A stretch of DNA of 64,000 nucleotides from Chelydra serpentina (GCA_037349315.1 JBAIAC010000004.1:40427001-40491000); one strand, 5' to 3'. Shown: positions 46,651-60,212, counted from the first letter of the stretch. The notes: generated from the sequence alone by a model not told the origin. Translations and numbers: made by a program.

Positions 46651-49600
46651 TGGTGACAAACCCTTCTGCCCCATCCCTGCAGCCTCTTACAAAAAATTTC
46701 AACCTGGGAAATTTCAGATCAAGTGGTTAAAATGTAGCAAAGTTATAAGCTACTGAAAAAAAGGCTTGAAGGAAAGTGTTAAGCAACCTTAACTATAGGC
46801 ATTGCTACCATAGTCGCCTATAACAACAAAGGTCATCAGTGACTTCTCAGACCAGTGCCTTTTTTGTGTGCAACACATACCATTTACTCATAGATTTTAG
46901 CTATCTGTGTAGCATAGAGTTTAGGCACTCCAAAACTGTTGTCCTAACTGTGAAAACTGTATTACTTTATTTTTGATCAAAGGATATCTGTTAGATATTA
47001 GCTGCCCTATATGCTCAAGCTAACGATTAATTATAACTGAAGCAATGTGACAATTTGACAAAACAAAAAAAGGGAGAAAAGAAAGCCACTTTTTTTTCCT
47101 TTCTTTTTTTTTTTTAAAAAAAAAACACCAAGTTCTGGCAGAACATGCAAGGTTAATGATCTAGGTACTAAAGGTGCATGCCATTCATATTTCTGTTGTA
47201 GTTGATATAAAGCACAGAACATTAAATTACAAGTAAATACAGTAGTAATCCACAGATGTGGGCATGTAATGTTCTGGCAAGCTAATTTATTGCCTCAGCA
47301 AAACACGATTTTGTAGGGAAACTCTCCTTTATATTGGAGAGGCACAAATGTTGTAGCAAGTCACTTAAGACTTGGCAAGAGCTCTCCATCCTCCCCCATC
47401 CTCCACTGACATACTTTATAACAGGTCATTATGATCTCATTCAACAAACTCAGAGGATATTGCACAGATGATGATTTATAAACCCATATAACAAACCGGG
47501 GGCTCAGGTTTTTTTAAGTCTTTTCGGTTGTCTTGGCGGCTCAGTTGGCAGTACAACATGCTACCAATACAAATAGCTGCTTCATACATGACTCCTAGGC
47601 TCTAAAGTACGCAGGCATGGGAGCTTGATAGGGGAGAGATTTTCAGCTTCTAAAGAGAGAAGTTCAATTTGTAGCAAGCACTGTGGCTTCAGAAGCATTT
47701 GCTTGCCCCTTGATGGTTTTGGAATAGTACAGTGCACAAACGGTATATGTAGAGTGTTCGGTGAAAAGGAGGACTGAGATACATCAGGAATAAATAGGTG
47801 GTTTAAAAATAAAAGCACAGGTAATAATATAAGTACACACCTAGTTCAGCTCTTAATGCTCGTCACCAAATATTGAATGGCAACAATGCCCTTGACATAC
47901 ACCCTGGTCCAGAATAGTGGGAGAGAGGTAACAATGTGTTGCTCAGTTTTGTAAGAGTAAAGCCTCTGGCTCAGAAAGGATGGGAAAAAAATAAAATAAA
48001 TAAAAACAGATTTAATCTTCTGCAGCTATACATGATATGTAATGACTCATCCTTGCCACAGGGTGTCACAAGTTTAATGGTATTTAGTCAGAATTTCAAA
48101 TGTTGAGAGTAAAATTGACAGGGAAAGCTTGGGTTATAAGGCAATACTGGTTCTGTTACCAGAGTTGCACCACTGAGACCAAATATAAAGTTTGATTTAT
48201 GTATTTAAAAAAATCTACAGCGGCTATAAATAGAGAAGAAGAAGGGACTACTACATTTCAACCACAGATATACTGTGAAATTTAGTCAAAGAAATCAGTC
48301 ATCCTACGAAAAATATCTCAATCTCTCTCTTACTATTAACTTCCCGCCACTCTTAGAGTTCAGAAAAATAGCAATTAAACAAAAGATGAAGATCTACAAA
48401 AAGTAGATTAAGCATGTCGAACTTTTACTAAATTAGTTCTTTTTCCTTTTATAGATGAACAGTAACTGCCATTTCAAAAGTGGCATTTCTTTCCAAAGCT
48501 AGCATGTCAGAAAAGAAGATTAACAGATTACAGGTGTACTATACAAAGTGCTGATAGTCCTACATATAGAATTCTACCACTTTTACTAAGATTTCAGCAA
48601 GATTCCAATACATGCCTTTTCCAATTTTCCTAGTCTCTTTTTGTTTTACACTTTGGGAAGATCATGAAACCTGAAAACCACCTAATTTTTTTTTTTTTGG
48701 ATGGGTGGAAGAGGGAATTGACTTAAATGAGGAATCTATCAAAAATCGGGAGAAAAAAATACATAAAGCAGAGTTACAATACCAATGGGTCAATTCTGAT
48801 ACTTTTTATAAGAGTTCTATTGGGTTTATTACATTAGAACTACAAGGGTTTAGAAAATAGGGTCAGTATTGGATTATTAGGGTTGCTAAAGGTTCTGACA
48901 TATATCAGTTCATATAATGGCGTATCACATCTATTAGAATTAATATGTGATGGGAAAAGGTGATCCATTACTTTGAATTATTACAGTCTTTAGAGTTCCC
49001 TACAAAACATGCCTCCATCTACACCCAAGACTGTTTCCCATCTATCGTACTTTAATATTAAACATTTTCTCTAGGTTTCTTGTTCGATTAGGGTAACAAA
49101 GGTTATATCTCAAGGTGGAAAGGAAAAGTAACACTTTATATCAATGAAAAGAGATACATATTCCAAGATAACAGAGCAAACCAGGATCAAAAGAAAGAAA
49201 ATTCATTGTTGAACTCTAGTATTTGTAACTCCGATTTTGACAATGATAAATAATTATTGTAGTTAATATTACCTATTTTTCATATTATATGTCAACATGG
49301 AATATTTATACTAGAATATAGATTTGGATATGCAATGGGCCTGATTTGAAGTCAATGTAAGTATTTTCATTGGATTAAATCTTTTACATTTATCCATACT
49401 GTGTGTGGTTTATTCTCTAAATACAGATGTTCTTAAACTGTGTTCCACAAAGCATTTGCTTGTGGTCCAGACAGCTGTGTGGTCACAGGGTGCAGGCTGC
49501 TTCTTGTTTCCAGTGATTAAACTACACTGAAGGACAGAAAAATACATTAAATACTTTGCTATTATTGCTTTTCCACAGACAATTGTTATAGCTGCCATCT

Positions 49601-50902
49601 AGACATCATGTGACTGAAAATGGGAGGGGAAGTGGTCCATGAAAACATGAACATGAGGGGCGCAGTCCATGTGATTCATACTATTACGTCATTCACACTG
49701 TGAGAGAGGTATGATAATTTATTTCTTAATACCATAGGTTTTCCAGTGTGCTAAATCTATTTCATTTACAGTATACAAATTCCCTCTTTCCACTTGCCAA
49801 TTTATAATTGTGTCTTTATTGATAATAAACATGAAGTGAATACAATATTTTAAAAGTAGCACTATTGTAACTCTCACATAGGCAAAGTGATGTCTCAGCA
49901 TGAGTTTACAAAGCAGAACAAACAAAAAGGGTGACAAACAAAGGGAGCCTATCAGATGTCCTACAAATCTATGGCAGATTATCAAAATAATGGTCGCTCT
50001 GCACTGTTAGGGGGACAGTAACCAGAGAGTTAAACATTAGTGTTCTAGAAAATGCATAACTTCTTGAGTTGGGTGGTTGGGGCACAATCTGGAAGACAAA
50101 AATGCCAAGGTAAGCAGATATTCTTAAATTATGCTTATTTGTAAATTTACTTTCCTTGGAATGTTCTATTATAAGTTAAACCAGTTCTTAGTTGTTTCAG
50201 TTCACAGAATTGTATGTTAGTGATGGAAGAGACCTGATAAATTATAATCTACCTGCCTACAAATCCAATCACTTTGCTGTGTATTTTAAATAGCTAAGGC
50301 TATTTCTGTTTGAAACAGCAGATGTTAACCTCAGACAGCCTTTGCTCACTTGGGCCTGATCTCTGCTGATGACTCAGATCTCACTCTTGTGAAATATAAA
50401 CTTCTCCAGTGAGAGTGGAGGGTGTTTAGAAGCTTGCAGGATCTGGCCCACAAAAAATACTCTCTGCAGGGGACAAGACTTCTAGGGAAAAAAGGACTGG
50501 GATCAATAATCTCAAAAAATCTAAAATCAAGCTATTTATCAAAATCAGCCAAATTTGGTCATTTATTCATCCTAAACTTCACTTAAAACTCTGCTGTCTG
50601 TGGTGCCAGCAGCTTCTTATATTCAAATTTACTTTTGTAGAGTTGGATTTAAGTGCTGAAAAGACTGAAAATGGATGTTAACGATTTCCATTTTCACTGA
50701 ATTGCCCACTGTGTACTTTGTCCTGTAAATATTGATATATGTTGATAACTGTTTAGTTGAGAGGTGTTGAGAACAGTATTTAAAGAAATGCCATAGGCTT
50801 GGTTTTCCATGGGTGTATTTCTGCTTTCCAGTATTCTGAACTCAGCACACTATTAGACAATGGAACTTGGACATAAGGCAAGCAATTCATAGCCAGCATC
50901 AC
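46651..50902. other. Long AT-rich stretch without a supported gene
   Basis: T/A runs at 47,088-47,128. 49,425-49,690 has hAT-MITE-like wording (GATGTTCTTAAACTGTGTTC, TGGTCCA repeated), but the far terminus is not clear. Nothing else recognised. Confidence 0.35.
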
Positions 50903-51191
50903 TAGGGTGACCAGATGTCCCGATAAAATCGGGACCGTCCTGATTTTTGAGCATGCGTCCCGACCGATGGTCGGTCGGGATGCCTTTTGTCCCGATTTTC
51001 AGGTTTGTTTTTGTTTGCTCCACAGCTTCCGGTGGAGGCTCTTCCGTTTCCGACGGCCCCGGAGAGAAGCGACCCTGGAGAGAAGCACTCGGGATTCCGG
51101 AGGCAGATGCTTTTTTTTTTTTTTTGCTCAACAACTTTGAGCCTCTTCCGTTTTTTTTTTGGGTGGGAAGTCTTCTCATCTGGTCACCCTA
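50903..51191. mobile_element. hAT-type MITE, TAGGGTGACCAG family, third copy
   Basis: Starts TAGGGTGACCAGATGTCC and ends ATCTGGTCACCCTA. The 8-bp flanks AGCATCAC at 50,895-50,902 and 51,192-51,199 are identical. 289 bp, with a GC-rich core different from that of the 23.9-kb copy and two T-runs. Non-coding. Confidence 0.9.
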
Positions 51192-51199
51192 AGCATCAC

Positions 51200-51864
51200 G
51201 CTGACACAATACCTCTTTAACCTAATGTATTGCATTTTTAACTGACTTAGAATTACAGATGTTATCTAGTAATATGTAAATTTTAAAGTGTCCAGTACAG
51301 TAGAGCACTTAAGCACATGCTTAAGTCCCTCTCCATTCAACAATGAGCCCTTAAACAGAACTTAAATACATGCTTTGCTGAATCAGGGCCTACACACTGA
51401 ATATTTTCCTTGCACTTTCATTTTAAAAAATAAATATTTTTAGTGTTCTATCCTTCTAATTGCAGAATTACACTACCTTTGAAAATTCAATATAAACATA
51501 TTTCCCTATATATTTTGGTCTCCCTTTAAAATGCTGGTCTTTCCAGATAGTAACATTTGCAAGCCACCTTTGTCCTTCCCTGCAATCTCTATTCCACAAG
51601 CAAAGTGAGAGCAACATGTTTCCCCAACCTAACTTTTACAGTTTTTTTGTTGCCCCACTCAAGGTAGCTGCAGGACTTGTGCATTTTCATTTCTTGTCCT
51701 GCATACTCTCCGACTTCCTTCTTGTTTGTTGCACCTCTACTCAATTCTCCTTATTCAAATAGCTACAGAGAATGTTTTATGACACAAAAGGTAAAATCTT
51801 TTATTGTGTACATGTGCTACATAACCCCATTCTCAAGACAAGATAGAAAAAAAAATCACCAGAG
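51200..51864. other. No supported gene
   Basis: AT-rich; nothing recognised. Confidence 0.4.
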
Positions 51865-51944
51865 CAGATCCTCAGCTGGTGTAAATAGGCTTAACTCCAA
51901 TGAGATCAATGGAACTATTCTTATTTACACCAGCTGAGAATCTG
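51865..51944. repeat. Short palindromic repeat
   Basis: Arms CAGATCCTCAGCTGGTGTAA and TTACACCAGCTGAGAATCTG form a foldback of about 80 bp, with a centre containing CCAATGAGATCAATGG. Same family as 24,697-24,754. Confidence 0.65.
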
Positions 51945-52441
51945 TCCCACTATTGTTATTACATATGACGTTACAAACTTGATAGAAATTTTAGGGGCAC
52001 TGCTCTGTCTTTATTAAGCACTGGACTTAATTATAGCAATACAAAAATCATTTTCTATAGATCGCCTTCTTATGGAGTTATATATAACCAAGATGAAGAG
52101 GAAAATATCTTGTCACTCTAATTTTCTTGAAAAAATGAACACAGTAAATTAAGTGGGGCTTTTGGTGAATTTCTGCACAGCTGCAGACCTCTGTATGAAC
52201 TAAGGAAAATTCTTTATAACCCCATCACTAAATTCTGCATTAATTATTTTGTTTCTTGGACATTCATGGAGAACTATGGAAACTCAAAATCTTAAAAATT
52301 CCAATGGCTGTTAGCCAAAGACTTTGTAGCCTATTAGTTTCCATGTATGAATTGCAATCTTTTAGCTTTATTGAAAATGTAGTTGCTATTAATTTCTTTT
52401 CCTTCAGTGCAGCTATAGGCAAGTTACTGGTATAAGCTTAC
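51945..52441. other. No supported gene
   Basis: AT-rich; nothing recognised. Confidence 0.4.
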
Positions 52442-52636
52442 TTGTGCCACTAGATTTCTCTTTAGTAACCACTCAATGAGTTTTGTATAGGAGAGGGGTA
52501 AGTAGTCTCCACTTACAGACTCAGATGAAAGCTTGATGTCATGCACTAGTAAATTCCCGTTCCCTTTTGTACCACAACAGGCAAATGTAGCACTACAAAA
52601 GCTCCCTAAGAATAGAATTGCAAGTATCAAAGCCAT
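52442..52636 (-). CDS. Candidate first coding exon with signal peptide, unidentified
   Basis: The minus strand opens with an ATG at 52,636 and 65 codons end at a donor-like CAA|GTAAGC at 52,441. Residues 1-19 (MALILAILFLGSFCSATFA) have the hydrophobic core and small residues of a cleavable secretion signal. The following part includes CCGTKGNGNLLVHD and YTKLIEWLLKRNLVAQ. The frame also continues to a stop at 52,424, so it could be a 70-residue peptide. No family is recognised. No promoter or CpG island is visible upstream. A chance hydrophobic start in AT-rich DNA remains possible. Confidence 0.3.
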
Positions 52637-53205
52637 GATAAACCCATGTCAGATTACTATGTGATACACAGTACTTTAAAAATCCGTAAAAATTCAATGG
52701 GGAGGGGGGAAGAAGAGGGAGATCCCTATCTTTTCAATCTCATTTCACCAGAAGAGCAGAAAAATTATGTCCATTAGCAGAAACTCCTGCCACCAAACCA
52801 GACCATGGGAGGGGGTTCAAGGTTATAAAGCTTCCTCCACCACCCCATCATAAAAACCCCAGCAAAAATGTGTGCTGGAACCTCTCACAATGGAGGAAGA
52901 ATAGAAAAACAATACAACCCTTCCCAAATAGGCACACACCACTGCTGAAAAAACTCCAAACTGAAAATAAAGCTGTGTAAAAAAACACCAAGTCAATCTA
53001 CTTTTCACAGGTCCAGTAATCTTTCCTCAAATTTTTTGCAGCTCTGAAGTCAATAGGAATGCAAAAGGTGAATCTGAGAATAAAATATGTCCTATTATCT
53101 ATTAAAACTACCAAGTTAGAAAAGGGTTGTCTACTTAATTGGGTAAGCTAAACAAGACAATTAGGACAAACTTGGTTTCCCTCCCCCCTTCCCTCCCCGG
53201 AATTC
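52637..53205. other. No supported gene
   Basis: AT-rich; G-run near 52,701. Nothing recognised. Confidence 0.4.
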
Positions 53206-53765
53206 ATAAGAACATAAGAAAGGCCGTACTGGGTCAGACCAAAGGTCCATCCAGCCCAGTATCCTGTCCACCGACAGTGGCCAATGCCAGGTGACCCGGA
53301 GAGAGTGGACCTAACAGGTAATGATCAAGTGATCTCTCTCCTGCCATCTATCACCCCCCTCTGACAAACAGAGGCTAAGGACACCATTCCTTACCCATCC
53401 TGGTTAATAGCCATTAATGGACTTCATCTCCATGAATTTATCCAGTTCGCTTTTAAACCCTGTTATAGTCCTAGCCTTCACAGCCTCCTCAGGCAAGGAG
53501 TTCCACAGGTTGACTGTGTGCTGTGTGAAGAAGAACTTCCTTTTATTTGTTTTAAACCTGCTGCCCACTAATTTAATTGGGTGGCCCCTAGTTCTTTTAT
53601 TATGAGAACAAGTAAATAACTTTTCCTTATTCACTTCCTCCACACCACTCAATTTTATATACCTCTATCATATCCCCCCTTAATCTCCTCTTTTCCAAGC
53701 TAAAAAGTCCCAGCCTCTTTAATCTCTCCTCATATGGGACCCATTCCAGACTACTTAAGTGTCCT
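53206..53765 (-). mobile_element. 3' end of a CR1-group LINE
   Basis: The genome-left edge CATAAGAACATAAGAA is the complement of a TTCTTATGTTCTTATG tail, the octamer-type end of CR1-group LINEs. The ORF2 C-terminus lies at 53,404-53,652. The element is 5'-truncated at about 53,765 and only moderately diverged. Confidence 0.75.
53404..53652 (-). pseudogene. LINE ORF2 C-terminal fragment
   Basis: 82 open codons read KRTRGHPIKLVGSRFKTNKR, then FFFTQHTVNLWNSLPEEAVK, then FKSELDKFME. This is the conserved tail of CR1/L2-clade ORF2 proteins (RTRGH, FF-x-R-VV-x-WNSLP, FK-x-LD). The upstream RT is missing, so the fragment is inactive. Confidence 0.78.
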
Positions 53766-56716
53766 GTGGTAAGTGGGGCTGCTTTGCAGTGCCCCCTTCA
53801 AGGCCATGCATGGTACTGCAGGCACTCTCAGCCTTAGTCTGGAATAATTGGCTGCCTGCTTGCGACAGGGTAGCCTGTGCCATACACTTGGTGTCGGTCT
53901 CTAAACTATCAAGAAACAAAACAGCAATGCAGTATGCAGCTGTCTGAGCCTTTAAACAAAGAGGGAAAAAAAACCTTCAAAATTCAAGTGCTTAATTGCA
54001 GAAGGTAGAGGAAGGCCCTGGGTTAGTCCTGAGGTGACGCTCCTCTGTCCCAGTCTCATCCAGCTCAGCCCAAGTTCTTGATTGGTCAGTATTTTCTCCT
54101 GGCCCTTCTAGGCTTCTGGAGGACTGTCTTGTTGGTCACCCAGTCTGAGTGGATTTCTCTTGGGCTGGGAGTGTCAGGGTGCTGATGCCTCCAGCAAAGG
54201 GCAGAGAAGGCCTGAGAGACTCCATCACAGGTACATTTACAAGCACTAAAAGTAGGGCCAAATACATCCAAGTAGCAACTTTTTAAAATTTGACTTTTTC
54301 TAAACTGTGTTACATTTTGGGGATCAGATTTTACATACATGCATGCAGAAACTACTTGTTGGCCCCTAGCTTTATCCTGTGGGTCTGGAAGTCACTAAGC
54401 AGTAATCTCTGGGATTTGAAGTAGTTTGTGCCCAATTTGGGGAGGATAAGACTGGTGAACCCCCTGAAATTTCATCTTTGGTGCAAAGACTTTATACAAG
54501 CATTCAGAAGAGGAGTAACAGAAGCCAAGATATGTTACCTGTCTTCAAACAGACACTGCAAGGAGGTGTCAGGCTGATCTCCTGTGCATTCCTTTCCTAT
54601 CTTTTTTTCTTGGAAAGCCGAAACTCTTTAGTACACTACCTTATTTACCTAGCTTCTGGTTTCTCATGAAAATTATGGCATTTAAAATTTTTAGTGCAGG
54701 GTAATCATGTTGATCTGGGAATAATCCAAAAAATATCATTATGTGAAAGATAGACATCAATTTAAAAACATCTTTTAATTTAATTACAAACCTCTTTGTA
54801 GCAACAATACATTAATAGCAATATAATAAACAGCATATAATAAATAGCAATAGCATCACTTTTCTCATCTCAAATGAGCAGAGCAGTTTTGGAGTTTTTG
54901 AATTAAATAAATCTAAAAGTGTTTACATTTGTTTGTCTAAATAAGGTATGTTAAATTAACAGCAAGCACTGACTATTTTAATAAATGTTGGACATATAAA
55001 GAATAGTTCACATCTATGAACAAGTGCAAACAATGCAATAATTGTTTACACAACCTTTTAATAATACAGGCCAGGATATTAATGGTATAGTGTGGCTGTA
55101 AAGGATTAAAACATATCTGTGCAACACTTCCTTTTAAAAGCTGATAATTTTCTTCAGTTAAATAATAATGAAAGAATACAAAAATTCACACAAATAAGAA
55201 CGATTTAACAGTTTCCAGTTCACCACCACAGCTCGTTCCTGCTCTTACAAGTCAGACAACATTTTACAAAGAAGATAGCTTCCTTTTTAGTCAAAAGGAA
55301 AGAATGCTAATAATTAGCCACCCAGGAGGCATTTGTTTCACAATATTTTTGGTACTCCATGGATTCCATTGTGGTTGGATTTGCAAAAACTTACAAGAAA
55401 GTTTGGAATACAGCCTTTAATTCAAATTTAAACTTAGGCCTACTGCATTCTTGCTCCAAATTAAAAACATGAATAGACTATTGGCTTGGCATAAGTAACT
55501 CTCATTTGTTTGTTAGAAATCACTGAGGTAGTTTTTAAATTATCTTCCACAGATTCACTGACCCCAAAAAAGCTAGGATTTTTGTGAGGGAAGTAAAATC
55601 AAAGACAACTGTAATTATATGATTCTTCTTTAAATGGATTAAAAAGACTGCAAATCAAGGATTTTTGTTGTTGTTTTAAATACCCAAAACTAATTATGTA
55701 TAGCTTTATAGCTTAAAGGCAGTTGCCAAAATAAAATAATTCAGAATATACCTCAAAATGGTATCTCACAAAACTGACTACACGCTGCGCCCTGAATTTC
55801 AGGAATAATCTACAAATGCAGAAGGCACAAATATTCTCATGAGAAACTGATTAATGCAGACTTTCCAAAGAAAGACTGGGGGTCGGGGGGGAAATACAAG
55901 TTATAGAAATAAAGAAATAGGTGAAATGAGAGTTGGCATATCACAAAAGAATCATCACAGAGATGTTTTATTTCAGTAGCAAAACAAAATAAAACAAAAC
56001 AACCTGCTCTTCTCCCCACACACACCCCAACCAAAGAAAACCCAACAAAAAAACCCACCCTTTAGTGACTGTCATTATTATATCCAAGGTCAAAGTTTGG
56101 AAATAGATTAAAAGCAGTAAAGGGTCCAGATATATACTACTGAAAAAGTATTCAACGTTTCTATACAGAAAAGTCTGCTCAAGTATTGGAGCCGATACCT
56201 TTGCTTTTTTAATTTTTTTTTTTTATTTAAAAGTTATTTTCTTTCTAAAAATTGGCCTCTTTGTTAACAGCCTCTGCAGAGAGGTGAAGGACAGAATAGG
56301 CAAGGAAGCTGAACTTAACCTATTAGCCACAGTAGTAGTCCTCTCAGGTCAGGGATAATACACATTAGCCTCTGCACACTGCCCCACCAATGTAATAGAC
56401 GCTCCCCACGATCCATAGCTGTAACTTTACAAATTGATCAAATGTGCCAAACAACAGGATCCTTGCTCCCATAAGTTTGTATTGTACCTTCTGTTACATT
56501 TCAGTCTGCAATGTGAACAAGTATCAGAAAGGCAATTAGAGTGGTGTGCAGCCACTGACCTTGGAATGAAGACTAAAGTGAAACTGAAAAATGAAGAGTT
56601 AAGGCTGAAACTTCTTTTGCAGAATAATTTCCTGTTTTAACAGACAAAAAATTTAAAATGTTCAAATTTAGCCATTCTCAAAGGTATCATATAAAAGATA
56701 CCTACAGTGGTAAAAA
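53766..56716. other. Long stretch without a supported gene
   Basis: 53.77-54.24 kb is GC-richer and may be part of an unrecognised repeat. An 84-codon minus frame at 54,086-54,340 shows no domain. The rest is AT-rich. Confidence 0.35.
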
Positions 56717-56778
56717 TCATAGAAGGGACCTCAACAGCTCATTTAAGTCCACCACCACCCAGCCCCCCACATCCCCCT

Positions 56779-56822
56779 ACACACACACACACTCCCCCCC
56801 CCCCCCCCCACACACACACACA
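56779..56822. repeat. (AC)n / poly-C / (AC)n microsatellite
   Basis: A run of AC repeats is interrupted by a C homopolymer, inside the CR1 tail. Confidence 0.9.
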
Positions 56823-57242
56823 ATGAGGCAAGATTAAGTAAACCTAGACCATCCCTGACAGGTGTCTGTTCTAAAAACTTCTAGTGATGGGGATTCCACA
56901 ACCTCCCTCAGTAAACTGTTCTAGTACTTAACTATCCCTATAATTAGAAAGTTTTTCTTAATATCTAGCCTAAATCTCCCTGGCTGCAAATTAAGCAGAT
57001 TACTTCTTGTCCAACATTCAGTAGACATGGAGAACAATTAATCACTATCCTCTTTATAACAGCCCTTAACATATTTGAAGATTAATAGTTCCTCCCTCGG
57101 TCTTGCCTTCTCTAGACAAAACATGTCCAGTTTTTTTTAAAACTTTCCTCATAGATCAGGTTTTCTAAATCTTTTATTTATGTTGACTATCTCTAGTTTG
57201 TTCACATTTTTCTTAGTGTTGTGCCCAAAACCGGACATGGTA

Positions 57243-58383
57243 CTACAGTTGAGGCCTCGCCAATGCCAAGTAGAATGGAAAAATTATCTTATATATGATC
57301 CTCCTGTTAATATAGCCCAGAAAAGCATTTCTCCTTTTCACACCACCACCACATTTTAGATTCATATTAAATTTGTATTTGCTATAGCCCCCAGATCCTT
57401 TTCTGCAATATTGCCACCAGGTATTCACCATTTTGCATTTGATTTTTCCTTCCTATGGGTAATACTTTGCACTTGCTTTTGTTGAATTTCATCTTGTTGA
57501 CTTTAGACCAATTCTCCAATTTATCAAAGTCATTTTGAAGTCTAGTCCTGTTCCCCAAAATGCTTGCAACCCCTCCCAGCTTAGAGTCATCTGCAAATTT
57601 TATACGCTCTATCATCCTAGTAATTAATGAAAATAACGAACAGTACCAGACCCAGAACACACCCTGTGGGACCCCATCTAGATACGTCCTCCTACTCTGA
57701 TGGTAAACCATTGAGAACTGCTCTCTGAGTACAGTCTTTCAACCAGTTGTGCACCCAACTTATGGTCTAGATGAAATTACTATATTTCCCTAGCTTGTTT
57801 ATGAGAATGTCATGTTGAACTGTGTCAAAAGTCTCACTAAAGTCCAACTATATCACGTCTATTCTTCCCCTCATCCACTAGGCCAATTACCCCATCAAAG
57901 AAGGAAATTTGATCAATTTGGCATGGACTTGTTCTTGACAAATCCACATTAGCTAAAACTTATTACTTTATTTTTCTCTAGGTGCTTACAAACTGATAAT
58001 TTGTGCCAGTATCTTTCTGGGTATCAAAGTTAAGATGACTGGTCTACAATTATTTTTTTCCTCTTTTTAAAGATAGGTACTATATGTTTGCCATTCTCCA
58101 GCCCTCTGGGTCTTCATCCATCCTCCATAATTTCTCAAAGATAATTACTAATGCTTCAGAGATTGCTTCAGCTAAGTTTCTTAAGTACCCTAGGGTGAAT
58201 TTCATCAGGCCTTGCCAACATGAACACATGTAACCTATCCAAATATTCTATCCCTATTCTGTCCTGTGTTCCTTCCCCCTTGGTGTTAACAGTAATTGTA
58301 TTAAACATCTGGTCAAAATTAACCTTTTTAGTGAAGACTGAAGCAAAAAAGGCATTAAACACCTTCAACCTTCTCTGTGTCAT
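57243..58383 (-). pseudogene. CR1 ORF2 reverse transcriptase relic
   Basis: 58,383-58,168 reads LKVFNAFFASVFTKK, then RPDEIHPRVLKKLS, the start of the CR1 RT domain (family FNEFFASVFT..., GPDGIHPRVLKELA). 57,711-57,382 reads RIKFADDSKLGGVASI, with the RT catalytic FADD, then DFDKLENWSKVNKMKFNKSK and VLPIGRKN. Later text (NFDKLE...IGRKN...QKRIWGL) continues the CR1 order. Frameshifts and stops separate the pieces. Confidence 0.78.
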
Positions 58384-58760
58384 CCATTATTTGCTCTTTT
58401 TCCCCATTAAGTAATGGTCTTACACTTTCCTTCATTGTTCTTTCTCCTATTGTATTTATAGAACCATTTCTTATTGCCTTTTATGTCCCTTGCTAGGTAT
58501 AACTCACACCTTTGCCTTTCTGATTTTGTCCCTACATGCTTGTTCTATTCTTTTATACTCATCTCTGGCAATTTTTCCTTGTTTCCACTTTTTGTATGAA
58601 TGCTTTTTGATTTTCGGGTCAATAAAGAGCTCATGATGCAGCCATATTGGTCTCTAACTATTCTTCCTACCGCTCCTCTGCATTGTTTCTTTTAGAAACT
58701 GCCAGCTTTCCTGAACTCCTTTTCCCCTTAGATTTCCTCCCCATAGCCCCTTACCTACCA

Positions 58761-60212
58761 ATTCCCTGATAGTTCATCAAATCTCAGTGTCAGTTACTAG
58801 GCTAACTGCACCTTTGATCCCTCCTAGTCTCTTCAAGTGCCCCCCTCACCCCCAGATCTTGGGCCTCAAGCCATTACCCCACTGCCTCTACCTTGGGGAG
58901 GGACCACACGATTCTCCTGCTCTGTGTCTGCAGCCCTAAGGTGCTAACTATGATTATCTCAGCAGGCCTGATTTATGTTCAGCAGCAGCAGCAGTTCTGT
59001 TCCTCCTGGGAGCAATGAAAAGTGGTAACCAGTGACCAAATAGCCTTTCTCATAGCAAATTATTATGTCTTTAGAAAGCATTACAGAGAACACAGATCTT
59101 AAAACAATCAACAGTCTACATGCTTGCCCGCCTTTCCTTAAGGCTTACTACTTCTTGGAACTGGGGAAATATCCAACTCTTTCGGACTCCTCTGCAGAGC
59201 CTCTCGCTGGGTCAACCTGTCCCCTGACAGCTATTGACAATTGACATCTTCTCTCCTCAGAAGGGTTTTTTTAACAGTCTAGTGTTCTTTTGAGCTCTTT
59301 ATTCTCCATTGTCAGAACAACTGTCTCTTTGCGGGAGACTGTGTATAGGCTGCTCAAAGCTAACAGTTTTCTCCATTGTCTTGTAATTGCCCCCCAAGTG
59401 TTTGTTTGGAGATTGCTTATCTAGATTCTTTGTGTTGCTTTCCCCACAGCCTCTTATCAAGCTTCAGCAATACATTCATACAGGAGAGTCTTATAACCTA
59501 ATATACAACTTCACCTCAATGACTAAATCACATACAGTGTACATAAAATTACTACTTCAGTATTCTTAGATTATTACACAGCAATTCCACTTCCATCACA
59601 CACACAGTATTTACCATTATCTATTCTTAGAATGGAAAAACACATCAAATTCTATTATGAATTTAAGTATTCTACGTAAGTGTCTAGGTTAATGGTTCTC
59701 AACGTACTTAATAACAAATGTTAAAGCAAAAAAAATCAATTTTACAGAAAGTTGTATTTATTTTTAAATACATTGTTTTCTCAAAGTTTTTGCCTACTAA
59801 ATGATGATTGCACAGAAGAAGAACAATGTCTGCATTTAGTTTAAGGTTCAACTTTAAATTGGCAATATATTATATTTAAGTATCTTACAGTTTGCAACAT
59901 GTCGAGAAAACTTTTCTAACAGACTGCTACCATGTTCTTTAGTTTCTACAGAGCAGTGTTAGCTTTGTTAGATCATGGAAATAATCTCACTGAATTCACC
60001 AGAATGGTAATTCAAGGATTTAATCATACACGGAGCAAAAGTCATATTGCTATTTGATAAACATATACTGTTATAGTATTATGTTTAAACAAGTTATAAC
60101 TAAGGTTGATGTGAAGATAAACATTAAAACAGTTTGTATTGTATCCAGAGGAGGATATTCACATTAGTAGATACATTCTCTATCTTTAGATGTTTTTTTC
60201 ATTATGAATAAC
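58761..60212. other. No supported gene
   Basis: 58.8-59.35 kb is GC-richer with a (CAG)n patch near 58,981 and could be an unrecognised repeat or LTR. After that the sequence is AT-rich. Confidence 0.35.

Larger units (their letters stand above)
56717..58760 (-). mobile_element. CR1 LINE, 5'-truncated and decayed
   Basis: The left edge TCATAGAAGGGACCTCAACA is a worn CR1 tail on the minus strand. RT pieces follow at 57.38-57.71 and 58.17-58.38 kb. The 5' limit is approximate. A microsatellite has expanded inside the 3' UTR (56,779-56,822). Confidence 0.78.
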
